A stretch of 64,000 nucleotides of DNA from Bradyrhizobium sp. (GCF_030646015.1 NZ_JAUSLT010000128.1:1-64000), one strand, 5' to 3'. Counted from the stretch's first letter, positions 32,193 to 43,247 are shown. Made by a program: numbers and translations. The notes: generated from the letters alone by a model not told the origin.

Positions 32193-33107
32193 ATGACCAC
32201 CATGCTCGCCAGCGACCTGCCCCTTCCCCGGATCGGCCGCGGCAAGGTTCGCGATATCTACGCCGTAGGCTCCGACCGCGTGCTGCTGCTGACCACCGAC
32301 CGCATCAGCGCGTTCGACGTGGTGATGGCCGAGACCATCCCGATGAAGGGCGCGGTGCTCACGCAAATCAGCGCGTGGTGGTTCGGGCTGCTCGAGGGCG
32401 TGGTGCATCACCACATGATCAGCGCCGACGCCGATGAGATTATCGGCGAGGTGCCGGCGCTACAGGGCCACCGCGCCTCGCTCGCCGGCCGCGCGATGCT
32501 GTGCAAACGCACCACGGTATTCCCGATCGAATGCGTGGTCCGCGGCTACATCTCCGGCTCGGCCTGGAAGGAATATGCCGCAGAGGGCACGCTGGCCGGC
32601 GAGAAGCTCCCCTCCGGCCTGCTGGAGAGCGCCAAACTGGAGCCCCCGATCTTCAGTCCGGCCACCAAGGCCGAAACCGGCCACGACGAGAACATCACGA
32701 TCGCGCGCATGCGCGAGGTCCTGGGCGACGAAGTCGCGTATGAACTGGAGAGCATGAGCCGCGCCGTCTATACGCTCGGCGAAAAGATCGCCCGCGAGCA
32801 GGGCATCATCATCGCCGACACCAAGTTCGAATTCGGCCGCGACAAGGACGGCCGCATCATTCTGATCGACGAGGTGATGACCCCCGACAGTTCGCGGTTC
32901 TGGGCGGCGGATGCCTATCACCCCGGTCAGCCGCAGCCGAGCTTCGACAAACAGCCGCTGCGCGATTATCTCGATGTCGAGCGCCGCGCCGGGCGCTGGA
33001 ACGGCGACGCCCCGCCCCCGCCGCTGCCGGCCAGCGTGGTGGACGCCACCAGCAAGCGCTATCTCGAAGCCTATCGCCGCGTGACCGGGAGCGAACTCGT
33101 CGTTTAG
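32193..33107 (+). CDS. purC: phosphoribosylaminoimidazole-succinocarboxamide synthase
   Basis: A 304-residue SAICAR synthetase, step 8 of purine synthesis, joining CAIR and aspartate with [29 protein letters not shown] is the N-terminal ATP site, [14 protein letters not shown] and [10 protein letters not shown] are the family signatures, and [13 protein letters not shown] follows. The length is that of the longer, about 300-residue class rather than the about 240-residue class. ATG 32193 is favoured; the reading from 32127 overlaps the pirin stop and adds 22 unrelated residues. Confidence 0.95.
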   Translation: MTTMLASDLPLPRIGRGKVRDIYAVGSDRVLLLTTDRISAFDVVMAETIPMKGAVLTQISAWWFGLLEGVVHHHMISADADEIIGEVPALQGHRASLAGRAMLCKRTTVFPIECVVRGYISGSAWKEYAAEGTLAGEKLPSGLLESAKLEPPIFSPATKAETGHDENITIARMREVLGDEVAYELESMSRAVYTLGEKIAREQGIIIADTKFEFGRDKDGRIILIDEVMTPDSSRFWAADAYHPGQPQPSFDKQPLRDYLDVERRAGRWNGDAPPPPLPASVVDATSKRYLEAYRRVTGSELVV

Positions 33108-33170
33108 GCTCGTCATTGGGAGTTTGTTGCCGGCCTGGGAGCCGATGCTGATGAATGAAACGAACACCAG

Positions 33171-33279
33171 TGTCGTCGCCCGTATACTCGACCGGGCGAC
33201 CCGGTATTCCAGAGGCGTTTGAGATAGAACCGAGAGGCCGCAGCGTACTGGGTCGCCCGGTCGGAGCCGGGCGATGACA
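33171..33279. repeat. palindromic repeat (GTCGTCGCCCG...CGGGCGATGAC family), copy 1
   Basis: Arms GACCGGGCGACCCGGTATTCCAG and CTGGGTCGCCCGGTC pair around a central loop, with GTCATCGCCCGG-type ends. The same layout (TCGCCCGC, GGATCCAGTA or TACTGGAT, GATGAC ends) is seen at 43417-43519 and, in looser form, at 48178 and 56598. It lies between purC and the crotonase gene. Confidence 0.8.
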
Positions 33280-33335
33280 GTGTTGATTGTAGCGGTCACC
33301 TTGCCAAACTCCAGTTTTGTTCAGGGGAGCAAGCC

Positions 33336-34136
33336 ATGACCGACACCGAGACAGTTCTGGTGGAACGCGATGGACCGGTGACCATCGTCTCCATCAATCG
33401 CCCGCATTGCCGCAATGCCGTCGATGGCGCCACCGCGCGAAAGCTGTTCGATGCCTTCCTCGCGTTCGACGCTGACGCCGAGGCATCGGTCGCGGTGTTC
33501 ACCGGCACCGGCGGTCATTTCTGCGCCGGCGCCGACCTCAAGGCGGTGGCATCGGGCGATCCCAACAAGAAGCGGGAGATCGGCGGCCACGATTCGATCG
33601 CCCCGATGGGCCCGAGCCGGCTGCGGCTGACAAAGCCCGTGATCGCGGCGGTGGAAGGTTTCGCGGTGGCCGGCGGCATGGAGCTGGCGCTGTGGGCCGA
33701 CATGCGCGTGGTCGCCGAGGACGCCACCTTCGGCATCTTCTGCCGCCGTTTCGGCGTGCCGCTGATCGATCTCGGCACCATCCGGCTGCCGCGGCTGATC
33801 GGGCATTCGCAGGCGATCGATCTCATTCTGACCGGACGCCCGGTCGGCGGAGCCGAGGCGCTGCGCATGGGCCTTGCCAATCGCCTGGTGCCCAAAGGCG
33901 AAACCCGCGCACAGGCGATTGCGCTGGCGAGGGAGATCGCGGCCTTTCCGCAAACCTGCCTGCGCGCCGACCGGCTGTCGGCGCTGCAGCAGTGGGACCT
34001 CGAAGAGGAAGCCGCCATCGCCAACGAAATGCGCGGCGGTCTTGCGGTCATCGCCTCGGGCGAAACACTGTCCGGCGCGGCGCGCTTTGCCTCCGGCGTC
34101 GGACGGCACGGTGCATTTGGAGGCAAACCGGACTGA
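33336..34136 (+). CDS. crotonase family protein (enoyl-CoA hydratase/isomerase-like)
   Basis: A 266-residue crotonase fold. VTIVSINRPHCRNAVDG opens the domain, GTGGHFCAGADLKAVA gives the oxyanion-hole strand near 60, and PVIAAVEGFAVAGGMELALWADMRV near 105-130 the second. FGVPLIDLGTIRLPRLIG replaces the region that carries the second catalytic Glu in classical hydratases, so the reaction may not be hydration. It is not next to other beta-oxidation genes. GGGGAGCAAGCC precedes the ATG. Confidence 0.88.
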   Translation: MTDTETVLVERDGPVTIVSINRPHCRNAVDGATARKLFDAFLAFDADAEASVAVFTGTGGHFCAGADLKAVASGDPNKKREIGGHDSIAPMGPSRLRLTKPVIAAVEGFAVAGGMELALWADMRVVAEDATFGIFCRRFGVPLIDLGTIRLPRLIGHSQAIDLILTGRPVGGAEALRMGLANRLVPKGETRAQAIALAREIAAFPQTCLRADRLSALQQWDLEEEAAIANEMRGGLAVIASGETLSGAARFASGVGRHGAFGGKPD

Positions 34137-34265
34137 CTGGCCATCGGCCAAGCGCTCGCCGGAACGGCTGCTGATCGATTGCTCGCACGACTTCCATCGC
34201 GGCTTCGATCTGTCATAAAAATGTTGTTGTCCCCCCGCGCCGCGGTCGTCTACCACTGATGGTCG

Positions 34266-36485
34266 GTGGCAGGGACACATCCGCGCGTGGTCAATCTTTC
34301 TTCAAGTTTCGGTCCGAGGGCACGGGCCGCGTTCAATGATGTTCTCGGCGGCAGCGCCGCCAGCGTTTTGACCGTTACGTTCGGGCTGTCCTACGCGCTG
34401 CTGATCTTCTCAGGACCGCTGTCGCCGTATCTGTCCTACGGCGTTGCAGCCATCTTCATTTCATCGACGATTCTCGCTGTCGTCCTGGCACTCGGAAGTT
34501 CGTTGCGCTTCGCGGTCGGTGGCGTGGATACGTCGACCGCGGCGATAAACGGAATACTGGCTTCATCGCTGGTCGAACGGATGATCGCGGTCGACCCGTC
34601 GACCCCCCTGCTCGCCCCGGTTCTCATCACGCTGGCAGTTTCGGCCATCGCCACCGGCATCGTGCTGTGCGGCTTCGGCGTGACGCGGATGGGCCGTGCG
34701 ATCCGTTACGTGCCTTACCCGGTGGTCGGCGGTTTCCTCGGCGCCACCGGCTGCCTGATCGTTCTGGGTGCCGTCGAAGTCATCACCGGCCAGCGCCTTC
34801 AATTCGCGACGCTCGATGGGTTCATCAACATGCTGGTGCTGTCCGAACTGGGCGCTGCCTGTGCCATGGCAGTGATCCTTTATCTGACCTGGCACCGCTC
34901 GCGCAGTCCGTTTGGATTGCCGTTGATTTTGATTGGCGGGATAATCGCCGCCCATGCGGTGTTCTGGATCGCCGGGATCTCGCTGGCAGAGGCGCAGGCA
35001 TGGGGCTGGACCTTTCAGGCGCCCCCGCAGGTGACCTTCATGCTGCCGTGGAGTTCCACGGAGATTGGCCATTATCCATGGTATGCCTTGCCGGATCTGC
35101 TGGGCAATTTGATCGCCGTCGTCTTCGTCACCGCGACCAGCGCATTGTTCAACACCACCGGCATCGAAGTCGCGGTGCATCGCGAGGCCGATCTGGAACG
35201 GGAGCTGAACGTCACCGGCATCGCCAACATCCTGTCGGGCGCGGCCGGCGGCTTTGCCGGCTGCATTTCATTCAGCCGAACCCTGCTCAATTTCAACGGC
35301 GGCGGCACCGGCCGCCTCTCCGGCCTGATCGTTGCCGCGGTCTCCGTGCTGATGCTGGGGGCGGCCCCGATGCTGCTCGGCTACATGCCGAAATTCGTCC
35401 TCGGCGGCCTCCTGATCTATCTGGGCGCGGATCAGCTGCACAAATGGATCGTGCAGTCGCGGCGACGGCTATCGAAGACCGAGTATGTGTCGTTGCTGGC
35501 GATCATCGTCATCATCCTGCAATGGGGTTTCGTCCCCGGCGTTCTGATCGGCATCGTGATCGGTTGCGCGACTTTCGCACTGAGCGCATCGCGCATCGCT
35601 TCGATCAAGTTCAGTTTCGACGGCTCCGAGTACCGCAGTTCGCTGGACCGCTCGCGCGACGATCAGGCCTTGCTTGCCGCGCATGGCCGGAAAATCCAAG
35701 GCCTGAACCTGCAGAGCTATTTGTTCTTCGGTTCGGCCAACCGGCTGTACCAGCATGTCAAGGCGCTGCTGGCGCGTCATCCGGAATGCCGGTTTCTGGT
35801 GTTCGACTTCAAGCTCGTCACCGGCATCGATTCGTCGGCCGCGTACAGTTTTGCGCAGATCAAGCGCGCCGCGCTCGATCTCGGCATCAGGCCGGTGCTG
35901 GTGCACCTTTCGCCGGCGGCGCAAAAAGCGCTGCGGTCCAGCGGATTCATTTCGGACGAGGTCAGCATCGTGCCGGAACTGGATCACGCGCTGGAGTGGT
36001 GCGAGAACGAGATCATTGCGCAGCATCAGGACCTCGCGAAGGAAGAAGCCTCCTTGCGCGACTGGTTCACCCAGATTCTGGGCACCGAGCAGGACGCGGC
36101 TTCATTGATTCACCGCTGCCAGCGTATCGAGGTCGACGCCGGCGAAACCATCGTTCGCGCCGGCGATGCCGCCGACTCCATGCATTTCATCCTGGATGGG
36201 CGCGTCGGGATCATGGTCCCGGCGGATCAAGGCCGCACCACAAGGGTGCGAAGCCTCGGCCGTTACACCACCATCGGAGAAATGGGCCTCGTCTCGCGCG
36301 CGCCACGCAACGCCACGATCCAGGCCGAAGTCGCCAGCATTCTCTACGTGCTGGAGGCCCAGCAATTCGAGGCCATCAAGGCCGACGATCCCGCGCTCGG
36401 CCAGAAGCTCCTGACCTATTTCGTCTCGGTCATGGCCGAGCGACTGACCTTCGCCAATCGAATGATCGCGGTGTTGCGGCGCTGA
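34266..36485 (+). CDS. SulP-type anion transporter fused to STAS and cyclic-nucleotide-binding domains
   Basis: A 739-residue, three-domain protein. Residues about 20-440 are a SulP membrane domain with 10-14 helices (starts FNDVLGGSAASVLTVTFGLSYALLIF; contains GGFAGCISFSRTLLN). Residues about 475-590 are STAS, with FLVFDFKLVTGIDSSAAYSF. Residues about 610-735 are a cNMP-binding fold with GETIVRAGDAADSMHFILDG and a phosphate-binding cassette IGEMGLVSRAPRNATI that keeps the Glu and Arg. It probably moves sulfate, bicarbonate or another anion, gated by a nucleotide (inference). GTG 34266 and GTG 34287 are both possible starts. Confidence 0.9.
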   Translation: MAGTHPRVVNLSSSFGPRARAAFNDVLGGSAASVLTVTFGLSYALLIFSGPLSPYLSYGVAAIFISSTILAVVLALGSSLRFAVGGVDTSTAAINGILASSLVERMIAVDPSTPLLAPVLITLAVSAIATGIVLCGFGVTRMGRAIRYVPYPVVGGFLGATGCLIVLGAVEVITGQRLQFATLDGFINMLVLSELGAACAMAVILYLTWHRSRSPFGLPLILIGGIIAAHAVFWIAGISLAEAQAWGWTFQAPPQVTFMLPWSSTEIGHYPWYALPDLLGNLIAVVFVTATSALFNTTGIEVAVHREADLERELNVTGIANILSGAAGGFAGCISFSRTLLNFNGGGTGRLSGLIVAAVSVLMLGAAPMLLGYMPKFVLGGLLIYLGADQLHKWIVQSRRRLSKTEYVSLLAIIVIILQWGFVPGVLIGIVIGCATFALSASRIASIKFSFDGSEYRSSLDRSRDDQALLAAHGRKIQGLNLQSYLFFGSANRLYQHVKALLARHPECRFLVFDFKLVTGIDSSAAYSFAQIKRAALDLGIRPVLVHLSPAAQKALRSSGFISDEVSIVPELDHALEWCENEIIAQHQDLAKEEASLRDWFTQILGTEQDAASLIHRCQRIEVDAGETIVRAGDAADSMHFILDGRVGIMVPADQGRTTRVRSLGRYTTIGEMGLVSRAPRNATIQAEVASILYVLEAQQFEAIKADDPALGQKLLTYFVSVMAERLTFANRMIAVLRR

Positions 36486-36503
36486 GCGCGCTGCGGATAG
36501 AGC

Positions 36504-36612
36504 CCGTAGCCCGGATGGAGCACTTGCGAAATCCGGGGCCCGTCTCACATCCGCCCCGGATTACGCAAACGGGCGGCGCTTTGCGCCGACCGTCAGCGCC
36601 ATCCGGGCTACG
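36504..36612. repeat. palindromic repeat (CCGTAGCCCGGATGGAG family), copy 1
   Basis: The ends CGTAGCCCGGATGG and CCATCCGGGCTACG are perfect inverted copies, with inner AATCCGGGGCC and CCCCGGATT arms and a GGCGGCGCTTTGCGCCG hairpin. A single-armed copy is at 61439-61502. It separates two convergent genes. Confidence 0.85.
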
Positions 36613-36632
36613 AGTGCTCTGCTCCGCGGCGC

Positions 36633-38129
36633 CTAAATCCCCGCCATCATCACGTATTTGATCTCGACATATTCTTCCATGCCGTGATGCGAACCTTCGC
36701 GGCCGAGGCCTGATTCCTTGACGCCGCCGAAGGGGGCGACCTCGGTGGTGATCAGGCCGGTGTTGACGCCGACCATGCCGGACTCCAGGGCTTCGGCGAC
36801 CCGCCAGACCCGGCCGAGATCGCGCGAATAGAAATACGACGCCAGACCGAACGGCGAGGCGTTGCACATCGCGATGACGTCGGCCTCGTCCTTGAAGCGG
36901 AACACCGGCGCCAGCGGCCCGAAGGTTTCTTCATGCGCCACCAGCGCGTCGGGCGCGACATTGGACAGCACCGTCGGTTCGAAGAAACTGCCGCCGAGCG
37001 CGTGGCGCTTGCCGCCGGTGACGATCTTCGCACCGCCCTTGACCGCATCGGCAATGTGCTTCTCAACCTTGTCGATCGCGTCCATGTTGATCAGCGGGCC
37101 CTGCGTCACACCCGCCTCGGTGCCGTCGCCGATCTTCATGGCAGCTACTTTCTTCGACAGCTTTTCGACGAACTGGTCGTAGATCCCTTCCTGCGCATAG
37201 AGGCGGTTGGCGCAGACGCAGGTCTGGCCCATGTTGCGGTATTTCGAGACCATGGCGCCATCCACCGCGGCGTCGATATCGGCATCGTCGAACACCACGA
37301 ACGGCGCGTTGCCGCCGAGCTCGAGCCCGAGCTTCTTCACGCCGACCGCCGCCTGCTGATACAGGATCTTTCCGACCTCGGTCGAACCCGTAAAGCCGAC
37401 GAAGCGCACCGCGGGATGTTCGCACAGCACCTTGCCGATCGCGGAGGAATTGCCGGTGAGGATGTTGAACACGCCCTTGGGCACGCCGGCCTTCTCCGCC
37501 AGCGCCACCAGCGCCAGCGCCGTGAGCGGGGTCTCATTGGCGGGCTTCAGCACCACGGTACAGCCGGCGGCCAGCGCCGGCGAGACTTTCCGGGTGATCA
37601 TCGAGCAGGGAAAATTCCACGGCGTGATCGCGCCGCAAACGCCGATCGGCTGCTTGATCGCCAGCAGCCGCGCATCAGCCCGCTGCGTCGGAATGGTTTC
37701 GCCATAGACGCGCCGCGCCTCCTCGGCGAAGAACTCGACATAGGCGCCGCCGATGTCGACTTCGCCCAGCGCTTCCGCGAGCGGCTTGCCCTGCTCGGAG
37801 GTGAGGATCAGCGCGAGGTCCTCGCGGTTGGCGATGATCAGGTCGAACCATTTGCGCAGGATATTGGAGCGCTGCTTGGCGGTGAATTTGGCCCAGGCCG
37901 GAAACGCGCGCTCGGCGGCTTCGACGGCCAGCGTGGCTTCCGCGGTGCTCAGCTTCGGCACCTTTGCCAATTCGACGCCGTTGACCGGATTGGTCACGGG
38001 ATTGGCCGGGGTGCCGGTCCAGGCGCCATCGATGTAGCACTGCTCGCGCAGAAGCGAAGGGTCCTTCAGGCGGTCGCGCAACGATGGCGTGGAGGATGTG
38101 GAACGGGCTGCGGCGGCGGTCGGGGTCAT
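36633..38129 (-). CDS. gabD: NAD(P)-dependent succinate-semialdehyde dehydrogenase
   Basis: A 498-residue aldehyde dehydrogenase. Asn172 in WNFPCSM and Lys195 in LKPANETP are cofactor/active-site residues, Glu270 in LELGGNAPF is the general base and Cys304 in GQTCVCANR the nucleophile. The CVCANR context and overall sequence match the GabD branch, which oxidises succinate semialdehyde to succinate in GABA breakdown. No gabT is adjacent, so the exact aldehyde is inferred. AAGGAG sets the ATG at 38129; an upstream in-frame start at 38210 adds 27 unlikely residues. Confidence 0.9.
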   Translation of the reverse strand: MTPTAAAARSTSSTPSLRDRLKDPSLLREQCYIDGAWTGTPANPVTNPVNGVELAKVPKLSTAEATLAVEAAERAFPAWAKFTAKQRSNILRKWFDLIIANREDLALILTSEQGKPLAEALGEVDIGGAYVEFFAEEARRVYGETIPTQRADARLLAIKQPIGVCGAITPWNFPCSMITRKVSPALAAGCTVVLKPANETPLTALALVALAEKAGVPKGVFNILTGNSSAIGKVLCEHPAVRFVGFTGSTEVGKILYQQAAVGVKKLGLELGGNAPFVVFDDADIDAAVDGAMVSKYRNMGQTCVCANRLYAQEGIYDQFVEKLSKKVAAMKIGDGTEAGVTQGPLINMDAIDKVEKHIADAVKGGAKIVTGGKRHALGGSFFEPTVLSNVAPDALVAHEETFGPLAPVFRFKDEADVIAMCNASPFGLASYFYSRDLGRVWRVAEALESGMVGVNTGLITTEVAPFGGVKESGLGREGSHHGMEEYVEIKYVMMAGI

Positions 38130-38214
38130 GGCGTTGCTCCTTGGGATGCTTTTGGCCTTGGAGCCGAATATAGGCGCAAACGGACCGGGATGCATCAACG
38201 GCCATCGCAACGAT

Positions 38215-38535
38215 TCAGGCCGCGCCGCTCATATAGGTTTCGCGGCGGCCGATCATGCGCTCCGCGGCGGCCTTGGCGGCGGCCTTGGAGGAGGTTGCGC
38301 AGGTGCGGTATTCGAGATCCGGCAGTTTGTCCGGATCACGGCGCCCGAACCATGATTTTGAACCGACGGTCAGCAGCGCCAGTGCCTGTGCGACATTGTC
38401 GACCGCGCCGAACGAGTGCAGCGCGCCGGTACCGGCCACGCGGACTTCATAGATGCCCGGGGTGATCGGCGCCTCGATATTCTCGCCGCGCCCGGCCCGG
38501 GGATACCGCTTCCATTCGCTCCAGGTCGAGATCAT
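38215..38535 (-). CDS. small conserved protein of unknown function
   Basis: A 106-residue basic protein beginning MISTWSEWKRYPRAG. It contains GIYEVRVAGTGALHSFGAVDNVAQALALL and YRTCATSSKAAAKAAAERMIGRRETYM. The GIYEVR...G pattern resembles small GIY-YIG-like or host-specificity proteins superficially, but the YIG half and active residues are not convincing. ATG 38535 has GAGGGGGCG upstream. Located just upstream of gabD in the same direction, with an 85-bp gap, so possible co-transcription. Confidence 0.6.
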   Translation of the reverse strand: MISTWSEWKRYPRAGRGENIEAPITPGIYEVRVAGTGALHSFGAVDNVAQALALLTVGSKSWFGRRDPDKLPDLEYRTCATSSKAAAKAAAERMIGRRETYMSGAA

Positions 38536-38551
38536 CTTCGCCCCCTCGTAT

Positions 38552-38689
38552 CTAGGAAAAGTCGCACCCAATTGCATCAAAATGGGCGGCTGACAGCATC
38601 AAATTCCGCTGCATTTCAAACACTTTGTCGTCAAAAAGTTCCGCGGCGCAGTGTCTTTTCAACATATCGCGGATATCAGGGGCGGTCAT
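38552..38689 (-). CDS. possible small protein, 45 residues
   Basis: ATG 38689 to TAG gives MTAPDIRDMLKRHCAAELFD followed by a helical, Met-rich C-terminus ending in FDAIGCDFS. The sequence looks more protein-like than a random frame and ends 16 bp before the next gene on the same strand. Codon third positions are less GC-rich than in neighbours and no Shine-Dalgarno is clear, so it may be a remnant or non-coding. Confidence 0.35.
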   Translation of the reverse strand: MTAPDIRDMLKRHCAAELFDDKVFEMQRNLMLSAAHFDAIGCDFS

Positions 38690-38896
38690 CGGAATTGCAA
38701 CCCGTCCACCGTAAAATCTGACCTTGTGTTGCCGTTCGGCCCCTCCCGCATGCTTATGGGCCACCGCCGATGGCTTGTCACACCCGCCATCATCACGAGC
38801 GCGCGATCCCCGTCCCGGTGCGCGGCGCACGCTTGCGGGAAACGGGCGGCGGGAGGATGATCGGCGACTTCAAAAAAATACATCGGGAGGTGACCC

Positions 38897-40096
38897 ATGC
38901 AGAGCCAGGCTCAGATCGATCAGGTACTGCGGCAGAAATGCGACGCCGGCGAAATTCCCGGCGTGGTCGCGATGGCGGCCAACGGCAACGAGGTGATCTA
39001 CCAGGGCGCGTTCGGCAAACGCGACCTGGCCAAGGACGACGCCAAGGATAACGCCATGACCACCGACAGCGTGTTCTGGATCGCGTCGATGACCAAGGCG
39101 ATCACCACGGCGGCAGGCATGCAGCTGGTCGAACAGGGCAAGCTCTCGCTCGACGACCCCATCGGCAAGATCCTGCCCGATCTCGCCTCGCCGCAGGTGC
39201 TGGAAGGCTTTGACGCCAGCGGCGAACCAAAACTGCGGCCGGCGAAGAGGCCGATCACGCTGCGCCAGCTCATGACCCACACCGCCGGCTTCGTCTACAA
39301 TATGTGGAACGGCGACATGGCGACCTATCTGGAGAAGGCCGGCATTCCCGCCATCACCACCTGCCAGAACGCCGCGCTGAAGACGCCGCTCGCGAGCGAC
39401 CCGGGCACGCGCTGGGAATACGGCACCAACATCGACTTTGTCGGCAAGGCGGTGGAAGCCGTCAGCGGCAAGAAGCTCGATGCCTATCTGCGCGACCACC
39501 TGCTGGCGCCGCTCGGCATGAGCGACACCGCGTTCAAGATCGGCGACGCCCAGCGCAAGCGGCTGGTCGGCATGCACGCCCGCGGCGAGGACGGCAAGCT
39601 GGCCGCGATCCCGTTCGAACTGGAGCAGAATCCGGAATTCCACATGGGCGGCGGCGGCCTGTACGGCACGGCCGGCGACTACATCAAATTCACCCAGATG
39701 ATTCTCAACAAGGGTAAGGGCAACGGCAACCAGGTGCTGAAGCCCGAGACCGTCGCGCTGATGAGCCAGAATCACATCGGCGACCTCAACGTCGGCAAGA
39801 TGATTTCGGTGGCGCCTGCCTACACCAACGATGTCGACCTCTATCCCGGCATGGACAAGAAATGGGGGCTCAGCTTCCTGATCAATACCGGCAAGACGCC
39901 GGAAGGCCGCAGCCCCGGCAGCCTGGCCTGGGCCGGCCTTGCCAACACCTATTTCTGGATCGATCCGGCGCGTAACGTCGCCGGCGTGATCCTGATGCAG
40001 GTGCTGCCGTTCGCCGACCAAAAGTGCCTGGAAGCTTTTGCGGGCCTCGAGCGCGGCGTCTATGCCGGGCTGGATGCGGCGCAGCGCGCGGCGTAG
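38897..40096 (+). CDS. serine hydrolase, class C beta-lactamase/esterase type
   Basis: A 399-residue protein without a signal peptide. SMTK at 64-67 gives the nucleophile Ser and general-base Lys; WEYGTNIDFVGKAVE near 173-187 supplies the catalytic Tyr175, in the pattern of EstB-like esterases. LMTHTAGFVY and HMGGGGLYGTAGDYIKF are also family landmarks. Likely a cytoplasmic esterase or lactonase rather than a beta-lactamase. GGGAGGTGA stands 4-11 bp before the ATG, a strong ribosome binding site. Confidence 0.9.
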   Translation: MQSQAQIDQVLRQKCDAGEIPGVVAMAANGNEVIYQGAFGKRDLAKDDAKDNAMTTDSVFWIASMTKAITTAAGMQLVEQGKLSLDDPIGKILPDLASPQVLEGFDASGEPKLRPAKRPITLRQLMTHTAGFVYNMWNGDMATYLEKAGIPAITTCQNAALKTPLASDPGTRWEYGTNIDFVGKAVEAVSGKKLDAYLRDHLLAPLGMSDTAFKIGDAQRKRLVGMHARGEDGKLAAIPFELEQNPEFHMGGGGLYGTAGDYIKFTQMILNKGKGNGNQVLKPETVALMSQNHIGDLNVGKMISVAPAYTNDVDLYPGMDKKWGLSFLINTGKTPEGRSPGSLAWAGLANTYFWIDPARNVAGVILMQVLPFADQKCLEAFAGLERGVYAGLDAAQRAA

Positions 40097-40102
40097 GCGA
40101 GC

Positions 40103-40181
40103 CGTCATTGCGAAGCGAAGCAATCCATTCTTGCTTTTTGGCGCGATGGATTGCTTCGTCGCTACGCTCCTCGCAATGACG
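40103..40181. repeat. palindromic repeat (CGTCATTGCGAGCGAAGC family), copy 1
   Basis: CGTCATTGCGAAGCGAAGCA at the left and TGCTTCGTCGCTACGCTCCT-CGCAATGACG at the right are inverted arms around ATCCATTC and GATGGAT. Related copies are at 41921-41957 (remnant) and 43248-43334. Confidence 0.85.
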
Positions 40182-40222
40182 TTGATGGACATGAGCGCCC
40201 TTCGGCGCATGGAGAGACCGAC

Positions 40223-41917
<1,695 letters not shown>

Positions 41918-41920
41918 GTC

Positions 41921-41957
41921 CGTCATTGCTTCGTCGCAAGCGCTCCTCGCAATGACG
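41921..41957. repeat. truncated palindromic repeat (CGTCATTGC family), copy 2
   Basis: Only the outer arms remain: CGTCATTGCTTCGTCGC and GCGCTCCTCGCAATGACG, without the middle ATCCAT part. It sits at the exact point where homology of the citE-like pseudogene stops. Confidence 0.75.
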
Positions 41958-42490
41958 TGGATATGCGTGATCATCGGGATCATCGCCGCGCGGCCCGGCA
42001 GCATCCGGATCCGCGTCTCGCGCGAAATATCGTTCGGCCCGAACACGAAGCCGGCGAGCCGCACCTCGCGCGCGGCGGCGGCGAGCTGTTCGGCATGCAG
42101 CACCGCGCGCGACGTCTCGATCATGGCCCAGACCCGGATCGACATATCGGCGTTGATATCGCTGAGGCGATCCGCGATGGTGTTGAGATCCTCGACGCTG
42201 GAAATCTTCGGCACCAGAATGCCGTCCGGCCGCGCCTTGCCGGCCATCGCGACGTCATCGATCCACCACGGCGAATCCAGCGCATTGACGCGGATCAGCA
42301 CCTCGCGCTTGCCGAACCCTCTGGCGGCGACCGCCGCGGCGATCTGGTCGCGCGCCACCGCCTTGGCGTCGGGCGCAACCGAATCCTCGAGATCGAGGAT
42401 GAGGCCGTCGGCGTGGAGATTGCGGGCCTTTTCCAGCGCCCGCGCATTTGATCCCGGCATGAACAGCAGGCTGCGGCGCGGACGGATCAT
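41958..42490 (-). pseudogene. HpcH/HpaI aldolase / citrate lyase beta (CitE-like), 3' part lost
   Basis: From ATG 42490 the minus strand encodes about 178 residues of a CoA-ester lyase: RPRRSLLFMPGSNARALEKA, DGLILDLEDSVAPDAK, GKREVLIRVNALDSPW, PDGILVPKISSVEDL and FVFGPNDISRETRIRMLPGRAAMIPM. Complete CitE-like enzymes have about 270-290 residues. Here the frame then enters the repeat at 41957 and afterwards only reads antisense to the acyl-CoA synthetase gene, so the C-terminal third of the barrel, including the substrate-binding end, is missing. Gene content is probably lost by deletion at the repeat. Confidence 0.8.
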
Positions 42491-42588
42491 GGCGGGTTCC
42501 CTTGGCGTTCTTGAGCCCCCCGCGATAACATTTCAGCAGGGCCACCGAAAGGCTTGTTCCGGCCTGCGCCATATGGTTAGCAACTCGC

Positions 42589-43236
42589 ATGTCATTCCCG
42601 AAAAATCTGCTCGAGGGCTACCGGAACTTCACCTCGCAACGGCTGCCGACCGAACAGACGCGCTACCGCGAACTGTCCGAGCGCGGCCAGTCGCCCGCGG
42701 TGATGGTGATCGGCTGCTGCGATTCCCGGGTATCGCCCGAAGTGATCTTCGATGCCGGTCCCGGCGAATTGTTCGTGGTGCGCAACGTCGCCAATCTGGT
42801 GCCGGTCTATCAGCCCGACGGCGGCGCCCACGGCGTCTCGGCGGCGCTGGAATACGCGGTCAACGTGCTGCGCATCCAGCACGTCGTCGTGCTCGGCCAT
42901 GCCCAATGCGGCGGCATCCGGGCCTTCATCGACGACATCGAGCCCCTCTCACCCGGCGATTTCATCGGCCGGTGGATGGCGATGTTCGTCAAGCCGGGCG
43001 AAGTGGTCGAGCAACGGGACCAGGAATCGAGGCAGGACTTCACCATCCGGATCGAAAAGGCCGCGATCCATCGCAGCCTGGAGAACCTGATGACGTTTCC
43101 GTTCGTGCGGACGCTGGTGGAACGCGGCGGGCTGCACCTGCACGGCGCCTATTTCGGCGTCGCCGAGGGCTCGCTGTTCCTGCTCGATCAGGAAGCGAAG
43201 GAATTTCGCAGCGTGGGGAATCAAGCGGCGGAGTGA
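42589..43236 (+). CDS. beta-carbonic anhydrase
   Basis: A 215-residue carbonic anhydrase, interconverting CO2 and bicarbonate. Zinc ligands are Cys43 and Asp45-Arg47 dyad in CCDSR, His104 and Cys107 in GHAQCGG. The C-terminal GAYFGVAEGSLFLLD is typical of the family. Length is normal. It lies 98 bp from the truncated citE-like gene in divergent orientation and is likely monocistronic. Confidence 0.95.
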   Translation: MSFPKNLLEGYRNFTSQRLPTEQTRYRELSERGQSPAVMVIGCCDSRVSPEVIFDAGPGELFVVRNVANLVPVYQPDGGAHGVSAALEYAVNVLRIQHVVVLGHAQCGGIRAFIDDIEPLSPGDFIGRWMAMFVKPGEVVEQRDQESRQDFTIRIEKAAIHRSLENLMTFPFVRTLVERGGLHLHGAYFGVAEGSLFLLDQEAKEFRSVGNQAAE

Positions 43237-43247
43237 GGCGCTGGCAT

